In this document: piece after piece, positions 1-5,294 of the stretch | How the letters are laid out: every line of letters begins with the position of its first letter | How positions within the stretch are numbered: position 1 is the stretch's first letter | DNA from: an uncultured bacterium | GTDB lineage: Bacteria > Actinomycetota > Coriobacteriia > Coriobacteriales > Coriobacteriaceae | Reading direction: 5' to 3' | Assembly (NCBI GenBank): GCA_905215095.1 | Contig: CAJMOL010000113.1 | Coordinates: forward strand, 1 to 5,852 | Length of the DNA stretch: 5,852 nt | The notes under the pieces: generated by a model | Databases searched by the model: none | What the model saw: only the letters and a program-made list of their open reading frames with translations | Told to the model about the DNA's origin: nothing | Program-made: the position numbers and the translations under genes

Positions 1-895
1 CAGCGACAGCCGCGACGACCTCAAAGTAGCGCTGCGCCGAGGCATAGGTGTACACGTAGAATTTTTGCGCTTTGCCGTATGTGCCCAAATACCACTCGCC
101 GTTGACGTTGACCAGTCGGACTTTGCCGGGCAGGCATCGATCCTTAATTTCGTCGACAATGATGGCGTCCGTCGCAGGCAGGTCGAACACGCCCAAGATG
201 GTGGGTTCAACGGCGTTGGTCGCAACGACCTTGCCATCGTTTTCGATCACGATATTGCCGCTATCGATGGTTTCATAACCTTCAAGCAGACTCTGCAGTT
301 TGAGCGTATTGCCTGCAACCGCCTTCGCGCTCTGATGCCTTACCGCGATAACGATACCCTCGCCATCCTGCCGGGTCACGCAACCAATGTCTGCAACCGA
401 ATCATCCGCAAGCGTAATACTATCGGTATAAGACTTAAGCGGATGGGTTGCCACCTCCAACACGGGCGCTTCTTTGAGATACGTAGCAAGCGACTCGTAG
501 CCCACGCCATCCTTCGAGGACTCGGACACCAAGTTGCCCGATGCGTCCGTCACGATCAGCGCACTCACGTTGAACTGGTCAGCATATTGCTCCAGCGCGG
601 CGTTATCCACCGAGCCGTCGCGCTCCATATCGCGCGCCGCCTCTCCGGCGATCTCCATAACGCGAATCAGGTTTTTGGTCGTATAGGCGCTATTGAATGC
701 ATCGTAGGAAAGGCTCTGCGTCGCCACGTAATCGACAACGTCGGCAAAGCGCTGCTCGGCCTGGGCTGTCGTGTAACCGTAGCTCATCATGCCGGCAACA
801 ACCGAGAGCGCTATCCCCAGCAGAGCGACAAGGAGCCATGCCCCTGCCGAACGATTGCCCCGCTCCTGAGCAGCGTGGTCGGGCGCATCGATCAT
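1..895 (-). CDS. Membrane-anchored sensor protein with Cache-like extracytoplasmic domain (3' end outside window)
   Basis: This is the N-terminal 298 residues of a longer protein that runs off the left edge. After a short polar N-terminus there is one clear membrane segment at about residues 19-37 (AWLLVALLGIALSVVAG), then roughly 250 residues that should lie outside the membrane. That part has two Cache-like strand-turn-strand signatures, ALIVTDASGNLVSES (about 112-126) and GNIVIENDGKVVATN (about 213-227), suggesting a double-Cache ligand sensor. The last residues, FEVVAAVA, may begin a second membrane helix. The output domain is not in the window: histidine kinase (perhaps hybrid) is most likely, diguanylate cyclase or phosphodiesterase is possible. 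The start ATG at 895 overlaps the stop of the upstream binding-protein gene by ATGA and has its own GGAGGG, so translational coupling is likely. The sensor role is well supported; the enzyme class is inference. Confidence 0.72.
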   Translation of the reverse strand, partial: MIDAPDHAAQERGNRSAGAWLLVALLGIALSVVAGMMSYGYTTAQAEQRFADVVDYVATQSLSYDAFNSAYTTKNLIRVMEIAGEAARDMERDGSVDNAALEQYADQFNVSALIVTDASGNLVSESSKDGVGYESLATYLKEAPVLEVATHPLKSYTDSITLADDSVADIGCVTRQDGEGIVIAVRHQSAKAVAGNTLKLQSLLEGYETIDSGNIVIENDGKVVATNAVEPTILGVFDLPATDAIIVDEIKDRCLPGKVRLVNVNGEWYLGTYGKAQKFYVYTYASAQRYFEVVAAVA

Positions 896-1748
896 GACAG
901 GCCCTCCATATTCAAAAATGGTGCAGGGTCATCAAAGTACTTTGACACCAGGCGTTCCATGGTGCCATCGACAAGCATTTCTTGGTAGGCATGGGTGAGC
1001 TTAACGTCGATGCCGCGCGTATCGTTGAGATCGAAAGCGGTGCCCAAACCAACCTCCAGCAGCGGCTCATCCAAAATGCGATACGTCACACCATAGTCTT
1101 TTTCGTAGGTGAGCAGCGAAGACTCATGCGCGGCGATGGCGTCGACCAGGCCCTCGACGAGCGCCGGGTTCAGGCATGAGCGGTCCGAAAAGCTGTAGTG
1201 CTCCTTGATCTGCGGAACGTTTTCATTTGTACGATTGAGCAAAATGTCCTCGGGCTTGGTAGTGGACTGGACCGCCACAACCTTGTCCTCAAGATCGGCA
1301 AGCGTGTAGATATCGCTCTGGGGATCGACCGCGACTACCTGGCGGCTCGCAAGGTACGGGCCGGCCCAACGATACTCGTCATGCTAAAGCTGCCCATGAC
1401 GCAATCGAGCTCGCCGCTCGCCAGCAGCTCTTTCTTCTTTTCCCAATCGATCAGCTGGTATTTTGGCTTGTAACCAATGCGGGCCAAAGCCTCGGTCAAT
1501 ATCTCGACATCCAGGCCAACAATATCGCCGTACTCGTCGGTATACACAAACGGTGGATAGAGGTCGCTGCCGACGTTGAGCGTCGTAAGGTCGTCGTCTT
1601 TGACTTGCGAGGCGTCCAGACCTTCTAATGCAGACGTCGAGGCTCCGTCATTCGACCCGGAACAGCCAGCTATCGCTACGACAAAGGCGCTCGCCACTGC
1701 AAGCACAAAAATCAACGAAATGGCATCCGAGTGACAGGGTCTTTTCAT
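892..1748 (-). pseudogene. Periplasmic amino-acid-type substrate-binding lipoprotein (SBP_bac_3 family), frameshifted
   Basis: Two reading frames together make one solute-binding protein. The first part (ATG 1748 to a stop at 1335-1337) has a lipoprotein signal peptide with lipobox IAGC (Cys29), then the family opening LNVGSDLYPPFVY and LDCVMGSFSMT. After Met123 the frame reads nonsense and stops. The second part is open from 1380 to a TGA at 892-894 and continues the family: DEYRWAGPYLASRQVVAV, LADLEDKVVAVQSTT and, near the end, MLVDGTMERLVSKYF. Restoring the frame needs bases equal to 1 modulo 3 at about 1380; with them the protein would be roughly 285-290 residues, a usual length. The lost segment should contain the T-x-x-R motif that binds the ligand carboxylate, so the gene is probably inactive rather than merely misread. 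It precedes a sensor gene with a 4-base overlap, so its likely job was to present a bound amino acid to that sensor, or to a transporter elsewhere. A sequencing error remains possible. Confidence 0.85.
902..907 (-). promoter_or_regulatory. Ribosome binding site of the sensor gene
   Basis: GGAGGG lies 6 bases before the ATG at 895, inside the last codons of the binding-protein gene. It supports the chosen start, and it means the sensor could still be translated to some degree even though the upstream frame is broken. Confidence 0.7.
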
Positions 1749-1752
1749 CGAG

Positions 1753-1756
1753 CTCC
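1753..1756 (-). promoter_or_regulatory. Ribosome binding site of the binding-protein gene
   Basis: TGGAG lies 4 bases before the ATG at 1748. The spacing is slightly short, but this ATG directly precedes a complete lipoprotein signal peptide, so the start is convincing. Confidence 0.55.
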
Positions 1757-1790
1757 AGACGATCCTGTTTACAGACTGAAATGGTTAAAG

Positions 1791-1799
1791 ATAATAGCA
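1791..1799 (-). promoter_or_regulatory. Candidate extended -10 promoter of the binding-protein/sensor unit
   Basis: The minus strand reads TGCTATTAT: a TATTAT hexamer (5 of 6 to consensus) with a TG one base upstream, as in extended -10 promoters. No good -35 box is seen at 16-18 bases. Transcription would start near 1784 and leave a leader of about 36 bases before the ATG at 1748. The surrounding stretch is locally AT-rich, as expected for a promoter. Confidence 0.42.
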
Positions 1800-1847
1800 A
1801 ACGAAACCACGCGAGTGCCCAATGGTTACAGACGTTCTACCATGCGA

Positions 1848-1876
1848 GGCCTTCCAGCCGACTTGGCAGAAGGTCC
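1848..1876 (-). terminator. Imperfect hairpin after the MalY-type gene, possible weak terminator
   Basis: About 17 bases after the stop of the aminotransferase-like gene, the minus strand can fold with arms GG-a-CCTTC-t-GCC and GGC-tg-GAAGG-CC around the loop AAGTC. That is ten pairs interrupted by small bulges. No run of T follows, so it is not a classical intrinsic terminator. It may stabilise the 3' end of the message or assist factor-dependent termination. Confidence 0.28.
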
Positions 1877-1892
1877 CGCATGCAGCGCACGC

Positions 1893-3107
1893 CTACCGTG
1901 CATTAAAAACGTAGCGGTCCAGGCGGTCGCACGCTTCCCTCACGCGCGAAAGCGGCAGCGCCAGATTCACGCGAATGTGGCAGGGCCCGTGGAACGGACG
2001 GCCATCCTGGTAGCCAACGCCCACGCGCGCCCCCTCGTCGAGCAACCACTGAATATCGCGGCCATGCTCGCGGCACCACTCGGTGCAGTCCAGAAACACC
2101 ATGTACGTGCCCTGCGGACGCGAATAGGACACGCCCTCAAAATGCTCGTCCACGTAATTGCAGAAGTACTCGATATTGCCGGCAAGCACCTGATTGAGCT
2201 CGTCCACCCACTCGTAGCCCTGCGGCTGGTAGGCACCGATAAACGCATGCATGGAGAGGACATTCATCTCGTTGTAGTGGGTCTTGTTGGACACGGCGCA
2301 CATGCGGTCGCGCAGCGTCTCGTTGTAAATGATGTGGTAGCTGCCGACCAGACCCGCCAGGTTAAACGTCTTGCTCGGCGCATAGAGGGCAACCGTGCGC
2401 ATGCGGGCATCCTCGCTCACCGACTGCGTCGGGATATGCTTGTGGCCCGGCAGGATGATATCGGACCAAATCTCGTCCGAGATCACCACGCAATCGTGCT
2501 GACGATAGATGTCCATGGCGCGCTCGATCTCGTCACGCTCCCATACGCGGCCGCAGGGATTGTGCGGCGAGCAGAACACCGCGGCATGAATGTGGTTTTG
2601 GGCGAGTTTGCGCTCCATGTCCTCAAAGTCCATGCGCCATACGCCCTGGTCGTCGAGTTTAAGTGGGCTGTGGACAATGCGATAGCCCGCGGCCTCGATG
2701 GACTTGGTAAAGCCGATGTAGGTGGGGCTGTGGACCAGCACCGCATCGCCCGGCTGGACATACGCGCGCAACGTCGACACGACACCGCCTAGCACGCCGT
2801 TTTCGTAGCCGATATGCTCAGGGAGCAGGTCCTCGACACCATTGCGGCGGCTCTGCCATTCGATGATGCGGTCAAAGTACTCGTCGCTCGGATTGAAATA
2901 GCCAAACATGGGGTGCTGCGCGCGCTGAATGATGTGTTCTTGGACCGTGGGCACCGTGGCAAAGTTCATGTCGGCCACCCACATGGGAATGCGATCGAAG
3001 CCCTCGTCGGGTGCGTTCGGAGCCATACCGGGGATCTCGCCCCAGGAGTCAACGGCGATGGAGTCCATGCCGTGGCGGTCGATAAGCGAGCTAAAGTCGT
3101 ATTTCAT
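1893..3107 (-). CDS. MalY/PatB-family PLP-dependent C-S lyase / aminotransferase
   Basis: The 404-residue protein is a fold-type I PLP enzyme of the MalY/PatB branch (usual length about 390), a cytoplasmic family that cleaves cystathionine or cysteine S-conjugates to a thiol, pyruvate and ammonia. Visible signatures in order are MWVADMNF (42-49), the SPTY of the cofactor pocket (127-130), SPHNPCGRVW (180-189), SDEIWSD with Asp211 expected to contact the pyridine nitrogen, and APSKTFNLAG with Lys246 as the Schiff-base lysine. All catalytic positions I can recognise are present. The ATG at 3107 has GGGAG 6 bases upstream. It follows trmO by 112 bases on the same strand without a clear terminator or strong promoter between them, so cotranscription is possible. 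E. coli MalY also interferes with the MalT regulator; nothing here shows that activity. Family assignment is firm; the substrate (cystathionine, cystine or another) is open. Confidence 0.92.
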   Translation of the reverse strand: MKYDFSSLIDRHGMDSIAVDSWGEIPGMAPNAPDEGFDRIPMWVADMNFATVPTVQEHIIQRAQHPMFGYFNPSDEYFDRIIEWQSRRNGVEDLLPEHIGYENGVLGGVVSTLRAYVQPGDAVLVHSPTYIGFTKSIEAAGYRIVHSPLKLDDQGVWRMDFEDMERKLAQNHIHAAVFCSPHNPCGRVWERDEIERAMDIYRQHDCVVISDEIWSDIILPGHKHIPTQSVSEDARMRTVALYAPSKTFNLAGLVGSYHIIYNETLRDRMCAVSNKTHYNEMNVLSMHAFIGAYQPQGYEWVDELNQVLAGNIEYFCNYVDEHFEGVSYSRPQGTYMVFLDCTEWCREHGRDIQWLLDEGARVGVGYQDGRPFHGPCHIRVNLALPLSRVREACDRLDRYVFNAR

Positions 3108-3113
3108 GCTGAG

Positions 3114-3118
3114 CTCCC
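3114..3118 (-). promoter_or_regulatory. Ribosome binding site of the MalY-type gene
   Basis: GGGAG stands 6 bases before the ATG at 3107, the normal distance. The rest of the 112-base gap up to the trmO stop shows no convincing promoter pair and no hairpin with a T run. Confidence 0.65.
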
Positions 3119-3219
3119 ATGCGAAGCGGATTGTTTTGGTAGGCGTTATTGTCCACCAGCATGGGCGGTTTTGGCATGGGGTTTGGCGTTGAATTTGGCG
3201 GGTGCAGACGAATGGCCGA

Positions 3220-3957
3220 TTAGTCCTGCGCCTCGTTGACGGCGACCACCGTCAGCCTGGTTCCGTCAACGGTAAAAGACACGTCGAGTCCGGCGTATGC
3301 CATGTGATAAACACGGTTTGGCTCATGCTTGCTACCCGCGCGGCGCGGATCTTGGCGGAGGACCTCGACCAAGCCGGGGAGCTTTGCGGGCGGGACCATA
3401 TCCTGCAGTGCTTGCGGAAACTTAACATCGAGCTCTTGCCACGGAGCATCCTCAATCCAGCCCCCGATCGCATCCGGGTGGCAGTCCGCAAACGGAATGT
3501 AGGGCTTGATATCGTAGATGGGCGTGCCGTCACGAAGGTCGGCCCCCAGCACATGGATGATGGGACCATCGTCGGTGAGCTCGACACGGTCGAGCTTGAC
3601 GCAGGTAAGACCGATGGGATTAGGGCGAAACGGACTCCGCGTGGCAAACACGCCCACGCGCTCGGCTCCGCCCAGACGCGGCGGGCGCACAGTCTTCGAC
3701 CACTTGACGTTGGTGCCGGACCTGTCCTGCGACCTGGCATCGGCAGCTATGTCCTTAGCCGTGCCACCGGGCGTTCCGTTTTCGAAGCGCCACAGCAGCC
3801 ACAGGTGAGAGAAGGAGTCCAGACCCTCAACCGCTGCATTGGAGGCAAATTCCGGCTCAAAAACGATGCGTCCCTGCAGATGAGGCGCCAAAAAGCTGTT
3901 GCGCGGAATGCCGAACTTCTGCGGCAGGTCGGTATGTATGTGTGCAATAGGTTCCAT
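3220..3957 (-). CDS. trmO: tRNA (N6-threonylcarbamoyladenosine(37)-N6)-methyltransferase TrmO
   Basis: The 245-residue protein matches the TsaA/TrmO family (E. coli TrmO is about 235 residues). It uses S-adenosylmethionine to methylate t6A37 to m6t6A in tRNAs reading ACY threonine codons. Signatures are the N-terminal start PIAHIHTDLPQKFGIPR, FSHLWLLWRF (49-58), VRPPRLGG (90-97), GVFATRSPFRPNPIGLT (102-118, the cofactor-binding core), LGADLRDGTPIYDIKPYIPF (137-156) and the C-terminal EVLRQDPR. The frame is open far upstream to about 4818, but that extension is antisense to the regulator gene and has no family similarity. I chose ATG 3957 over ATG 3966 because protein similarity begins at MEPIA, neither start has a ribosome site, and a -10-like TACAAT ends 7 bases before 3957, fitting a leaderless message. 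ATG 3966 would add only three residues. Confidence 0.93.
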   Translation of the reverse strand: MEPIAHIHTDLPQKFGIPRNSFLAPHLQGRIVFEPEFASNAAVEGLDSFSHLWLLWRFENGTPGGTAKDIAADARSQDRSGTNVKWSKTVRPPRLGGAERVGVFATRSPFRPNPIGLTCVKLDRVELTDDGPIIHVLGADLRDGTPIYDIKPYIPFADCHPDAIGGWIEDAPWQELDVKFPQALQDMVPPAKLPGLVEVLRQDPRRAGSKHEPNRVYHMAYAGLDVSFTVDGTRLTVVAVNEAQD

Positions 3958-3977
3958 GCCGGTCATTGTACGGCATG
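3955..3977. repeat. Inverted repeat across the trmO start and -10 box
   Basis: CATGCCG and CGGCATG form perfect 7-base arms separated by 9 bases, and the TACAAT box of trmO lies wholly in the spacer. If the transcript starts at 3957 the repeat would not be in the RNA, so it would act as a DNA site, for example an operator. A 7-base repeat at some spacing is expected by chance several times in a window this size, so only its location makes it notable. Confidence 0.35.
3965..3970 (-). promoter_or_regulatory. Candidate -10 box for leaderless trmO transcription
   Basis: TACAAT (5 of 6 to TATAAT, minus strand) is followed by 7 bases and then the ATG at 3957. This is the spacing at which an actinobacterial leaderless transcript begins on the A of the start codon. 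No purine-rich ribosome site precedes either possible start codon, which agrees with a leaderless gene. No good -35 box is seen. Confidence 0.5.
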
Positions 3978-4024
3978 AAGGTGTGAGGCGTTGTGCGCAA
4001 TTCTTCGCCGCGGTCTCCCGTCGT

Positions 4025-4039
4025 GCAACCAACGGTTGC
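4025..4039. repeat. Inverted repeat beside the regulator promoter, candidate operator
   Basis: GCAACC-AAC-GGTTGC has perfect 6-base arms with a 3-base centre. Its last base touches the proposed -35 box at 4040. It lies in the 141-base divergent region between trmO and the XRE/TipAS regulator, so it is a reasonable binding site for that regulator. Arms this short can occur by chance; the support is positional. Confidence 0.38.
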
Positions 4040-4068
4040 TTGGAAGGGCGTCTGCCGCCGCGTATGCT
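4040..4068 (+). promoter_or_regulatory. Candidate promoter of the regulator-glutaredoxin unit
   Basis: TTGGAA (4040-4045) and TATGCT (4063-4068) are separated by exactly 17 bases; each matches its consensus at 4 of 6 positions. Transcription would start near 4075, giving a leader of about 24 bases that carries the ribosome site. The weak hexamers would suit a promoter that needs an activator. Confidence 0.45.
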
Positions 4069-4086
4069 TAAGCCATCAACCAGCAG

Positions 4087-4093
4087 AAAGGAG
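4087..4093 (+). promoter_or_regulatory. Ribosome binding site of the XRE/TipAS regulator
   Basis: AAAGGAG, a near-complete anti-16S complement, lies 5 bases before the ATG at 4099 and fixes this start. Confidence 0.75.
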
Positions 4094-4098
4094 CCGCT

Positions 4099-4926
4099 AT
4101 GGCCTTTGCAGAAAAGCTCATTGCCATCCGTCGCGCCCATCACCTTACCCAAGAGCAGCTCGCCGCCAAGCTCTTCGTCACACGCCAAGCCGTCAGCCGT
4201 TGGGAACGCGGCGAAGTCACCCCGGGCATCGACATGATGAAGCTCATTGCCGCCGTAACCGGAGAACCGCTGTCCCACCTGCTCGAAATGCCCGAGCACT
4301 ATTGTCAGAGCTGCGGCATGATACTCACGCCCGACGACTGCGGCACCGATGCCACGGGCGCCACGACCGACCATTACTGCAAGTGGTGCTACGACCACGG
4401 CAAGTACACCTACGACACCACCATGGAGGCGATGATCGAGGACTGCGCTCCGCGCCTGGCACAAAACACTGGCATGTCGCTCGATGAAGCCGTCTCGCTC
4501 ATGGGCGCCGTCCTGCCGCAACTGGAGCGCTGGCGCACCGTGCAGGAAAACGAGGAGCGCTACGGCGCCGAAGCGCGGGCACGCTATGGCGATGAGGCTA
4601 TCGATGCAGCAAATGAAGCGCTGCTGGACATGGACCCCGAGACATGGAACGACATGAAGGAACTTGAACGCGCTATTCTGGGTCAGCTTTCGATTGCCAT
4701 GGGCATTGGCGACCCAGAGAGCAAAGAGGCCCGCAAACTTGTCGCAATGCACCGTCGATGGATTGCCCTTAACTGGGGACACGAGCCCCAAGACGAAGCA
4801 TACCTGGGCCTCGCCCACGGCTATCTTGCCGACCAGCGCTTTGTTGACTACTACGACAAACCCTGCGGCACCGGAGCCACGGCGTTTCTGGTACAGGCCA
4901 TCGAGTCGTCGTTGACGCGCGCATAG
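4099..4926 (+). CDS. Transcriptional regulator: XRE helix-turn-helix + zinc ribbon + TipAS-like ligand-binding domain
   Basis: The 275-residue protein has three parts. Residues 4-60 are an XRE/Cro-type helix-turn-helix (HLTQEQLAAKLFVTRQAVSRWERG). Residues 67-104 form a short zinc ribbon with CQSC (Cys69, Cys72) and CKWC (Cys94, Cys97), of the kind containing GxxxxGxxxxxYCKxCY. Residues from about 140 to 270 match the TipAS antibiotic-recognition domain: YGDEAIDAAN, DPETWNDMKELE, HRRWIALNWGHEPQDEAYLGLAHGYLAD and RFVDYYDKPCGTGATAFL. In known TipA proteins this domain follows a MerR-type helix-turn-helix and binds thiopeptides, covalently through a cysteine. Here the only cysteines outside the ribbon ligands are 81, 116 and 256, so I cannot say that covalent capture is kept. 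It probably controls its own operon and perhaps trmO. The ATG at 4099 has a strong AAAGGAG. Domain calls are firm; the ligand is unknown. Confidence 0.9.
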   Translation: MAFAEKLIAIRRAHHLTQEQLAAKLFVTRQAVSRWERGEVTPGIDMMKLIAAVTGEPLSHLLEMPEHYCQSCGMILTPDDCGTDATGATTDHYCKWCYDHGKYTYDTTMEAMIEDCAPRLAQNTGMSLDEAVSLMGAVLPQLERWRTVQENEERYGAEARARYGDEAIDAANEALLDMDPETWNDMKELERAILGQLSIAMGIGDPESKEARKLVAMHRRWIALNWGHEPQDEAYLGLAHGYLADQRFVDYYDKPCGTGATAFLVQAIESSLTRA

Positions 4927-4969
4927 ACCGCGGCGGCTTTGGGTATTTCAATCAAAACTTCAACCGATT

Positions 4970-4973
4970 GGAG
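4970..4973 (+). promoter_or_regulatory. Ribosome binding site of the glutaredoxin gene
   Basis: TTGGAG with its GGAG 4 bases before the ATG at 4978. It favours this start over an in-frame TTG at 4939, which would add 13 residues unlike any glutaredoxin start. Confidence 0.6.
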
Positions 4974-4977
4974 ACCC

Positions 4978-5223
4978 ATGGCTACTGATCACGAGCTCGT
5001 GCTGTACGTTATGACCGGCTGCCCGTATTGCATAAAGGTCAAGCGCTTTCTGGCAGATAACGGCGTGACCATTCCCGAGCGCAATATCTCGACCGATACC
5101 GAAGCCGAGCAGACACTCATCGCCGTCGGCGGAAAACGCCAGGTTCCCTGCTTGTTCATCGACGGCAAGCCGCTCTACGAGTCAAGCGACATCATCGCAT
5201 GGGTGCAGGAAAACCTGCTCTAG
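4978..5223 (+). CDS. Glutaredoxin, dithiol CPYC type
   Basis: This 81-residue protein has the length of a classical small glutaredoxin such as Grx1 or Grx3. It opens with ELVLYVMTGCPYCIKVKRFL, with the redox pair Cys15 and Cys18 in a CPYC site. Further family marks are the cis-proline segment QVPCLFIDG (Pro57) and the C-terminal ESSDIIAWVQENLL, where SSDI matches the glutathione-contact loop of the family. It should act in the cytoplasm as a thiol-disulfide oxidoreductase, reducing protein disulfides or mixed disulfides. It lies 51 bases after the XRE/TipAS regulator with no terminator visible between them, so cotranscription is likely and the regulator may control it. An NrdH-like role as electron donor for ribonucleotide reductase is an alternative: NrdH proteins are about the same size but usually have CVQC-type sites and a different C-terminus. 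Confidence 0.92.
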   Translation: MATDHELVLYVMTGCPYCIKVKRFLADNGVTIPERNISTDTEAEQTLIAVGGKRQVPCLFIDGKPLYESSDIIAWVQENLL

Positions 5224-5236
5224 TGCAACATAGTCA

Positions 5237-5280
5237 TTGGGGACGTTCTTAAATGACTAGTCGTTAAAGAACGTCCCCAA
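5237..5280. repeat. 44-base near-perfect palindrome, REP-like, possible bidirectional terminator
   Basis: Two 21-base arms (5237-5257 and 5260-5280) flank a TA centre. Pairing is complete except for one A-A mismatch and one G-T pair; the outer 14 bases, TTGGGGACGTTCTT, pair perfectly, and the core is the palindrome GACTAGTC. It fills most of the gap between the convergent glutaredoxin and dihydrouridine synthase genes, so it could block read-through in both directions. Neither side has a T run, so a classical intrinsic terminator is not shown. Long palindromes with GGGGACG ends and a GACTAGTC core fit REP-type elements mobilised in trans by IS200/IS605-like (RAYT) transposases; that link is recalled from general knowledge and could not be searched. 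Confidence 0.75.
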
Positions 5281-5294
5281 CGGCTAACTAGCCG
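5281..5294. repeat. Short hairpin at the end of the dihydrouridine synthase gene
   Basis: CGGCTAACTAGCCG can form a 5-6 pair stem (CGGCT/AGCCG). It abuts the 44-base palindrome and includes the stop codon of the minus-strand gene at 5288-5290. It may be part of the 3' end structure or simply chance. Confidence 0.3.

Noticed and set aside
65..988. A 307-codon open frame on the plus strand
   Set aside because: The minus strand here encodes a sensor with a clear membrane helix, Cache-like motifs, a strong ribosome site and ATGA coupling. The plus-strand product has no family features.
892..1278. The 128-codon frame starting at GTG 1278 as an independent small protein
   Set aside because: Family similarity continues upstream of 1278 to 1380 in the same frame (DEYRWAGPY, SDIYTLADLEDK), so it is the broken C-terminal part of the binding protein.
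1741..1892. A small gene in the gap before the binding-protein gene
   Set aside because: No frame with both a start and a ribosome site was convincing. The gap is adequately explained by a hairpin, a promoter and a leader.
1731..2792. A 353-codon open frame on the plus strand
   Set aside because: It lies opposite the MalY-type gene, whose motifs are all intact. The protein has no recognisable domain and looks like an antisense shadow of GC-rich codons.
3958..4818. Long upstream extension of the trmO frame on the minus strand
   Set aside because: It is antisense to the XRE/TipAS regulator, whose domains are unmistakable, and has no TrmO similarity. The real start is 3957 (or 3966).
4939..4977. 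TTG start for a longer glutaredoxin
   Set aside because: The extra 13 residues are unlike the family, while ATG 4978 has a GGAG just upstream and gives the normal length.
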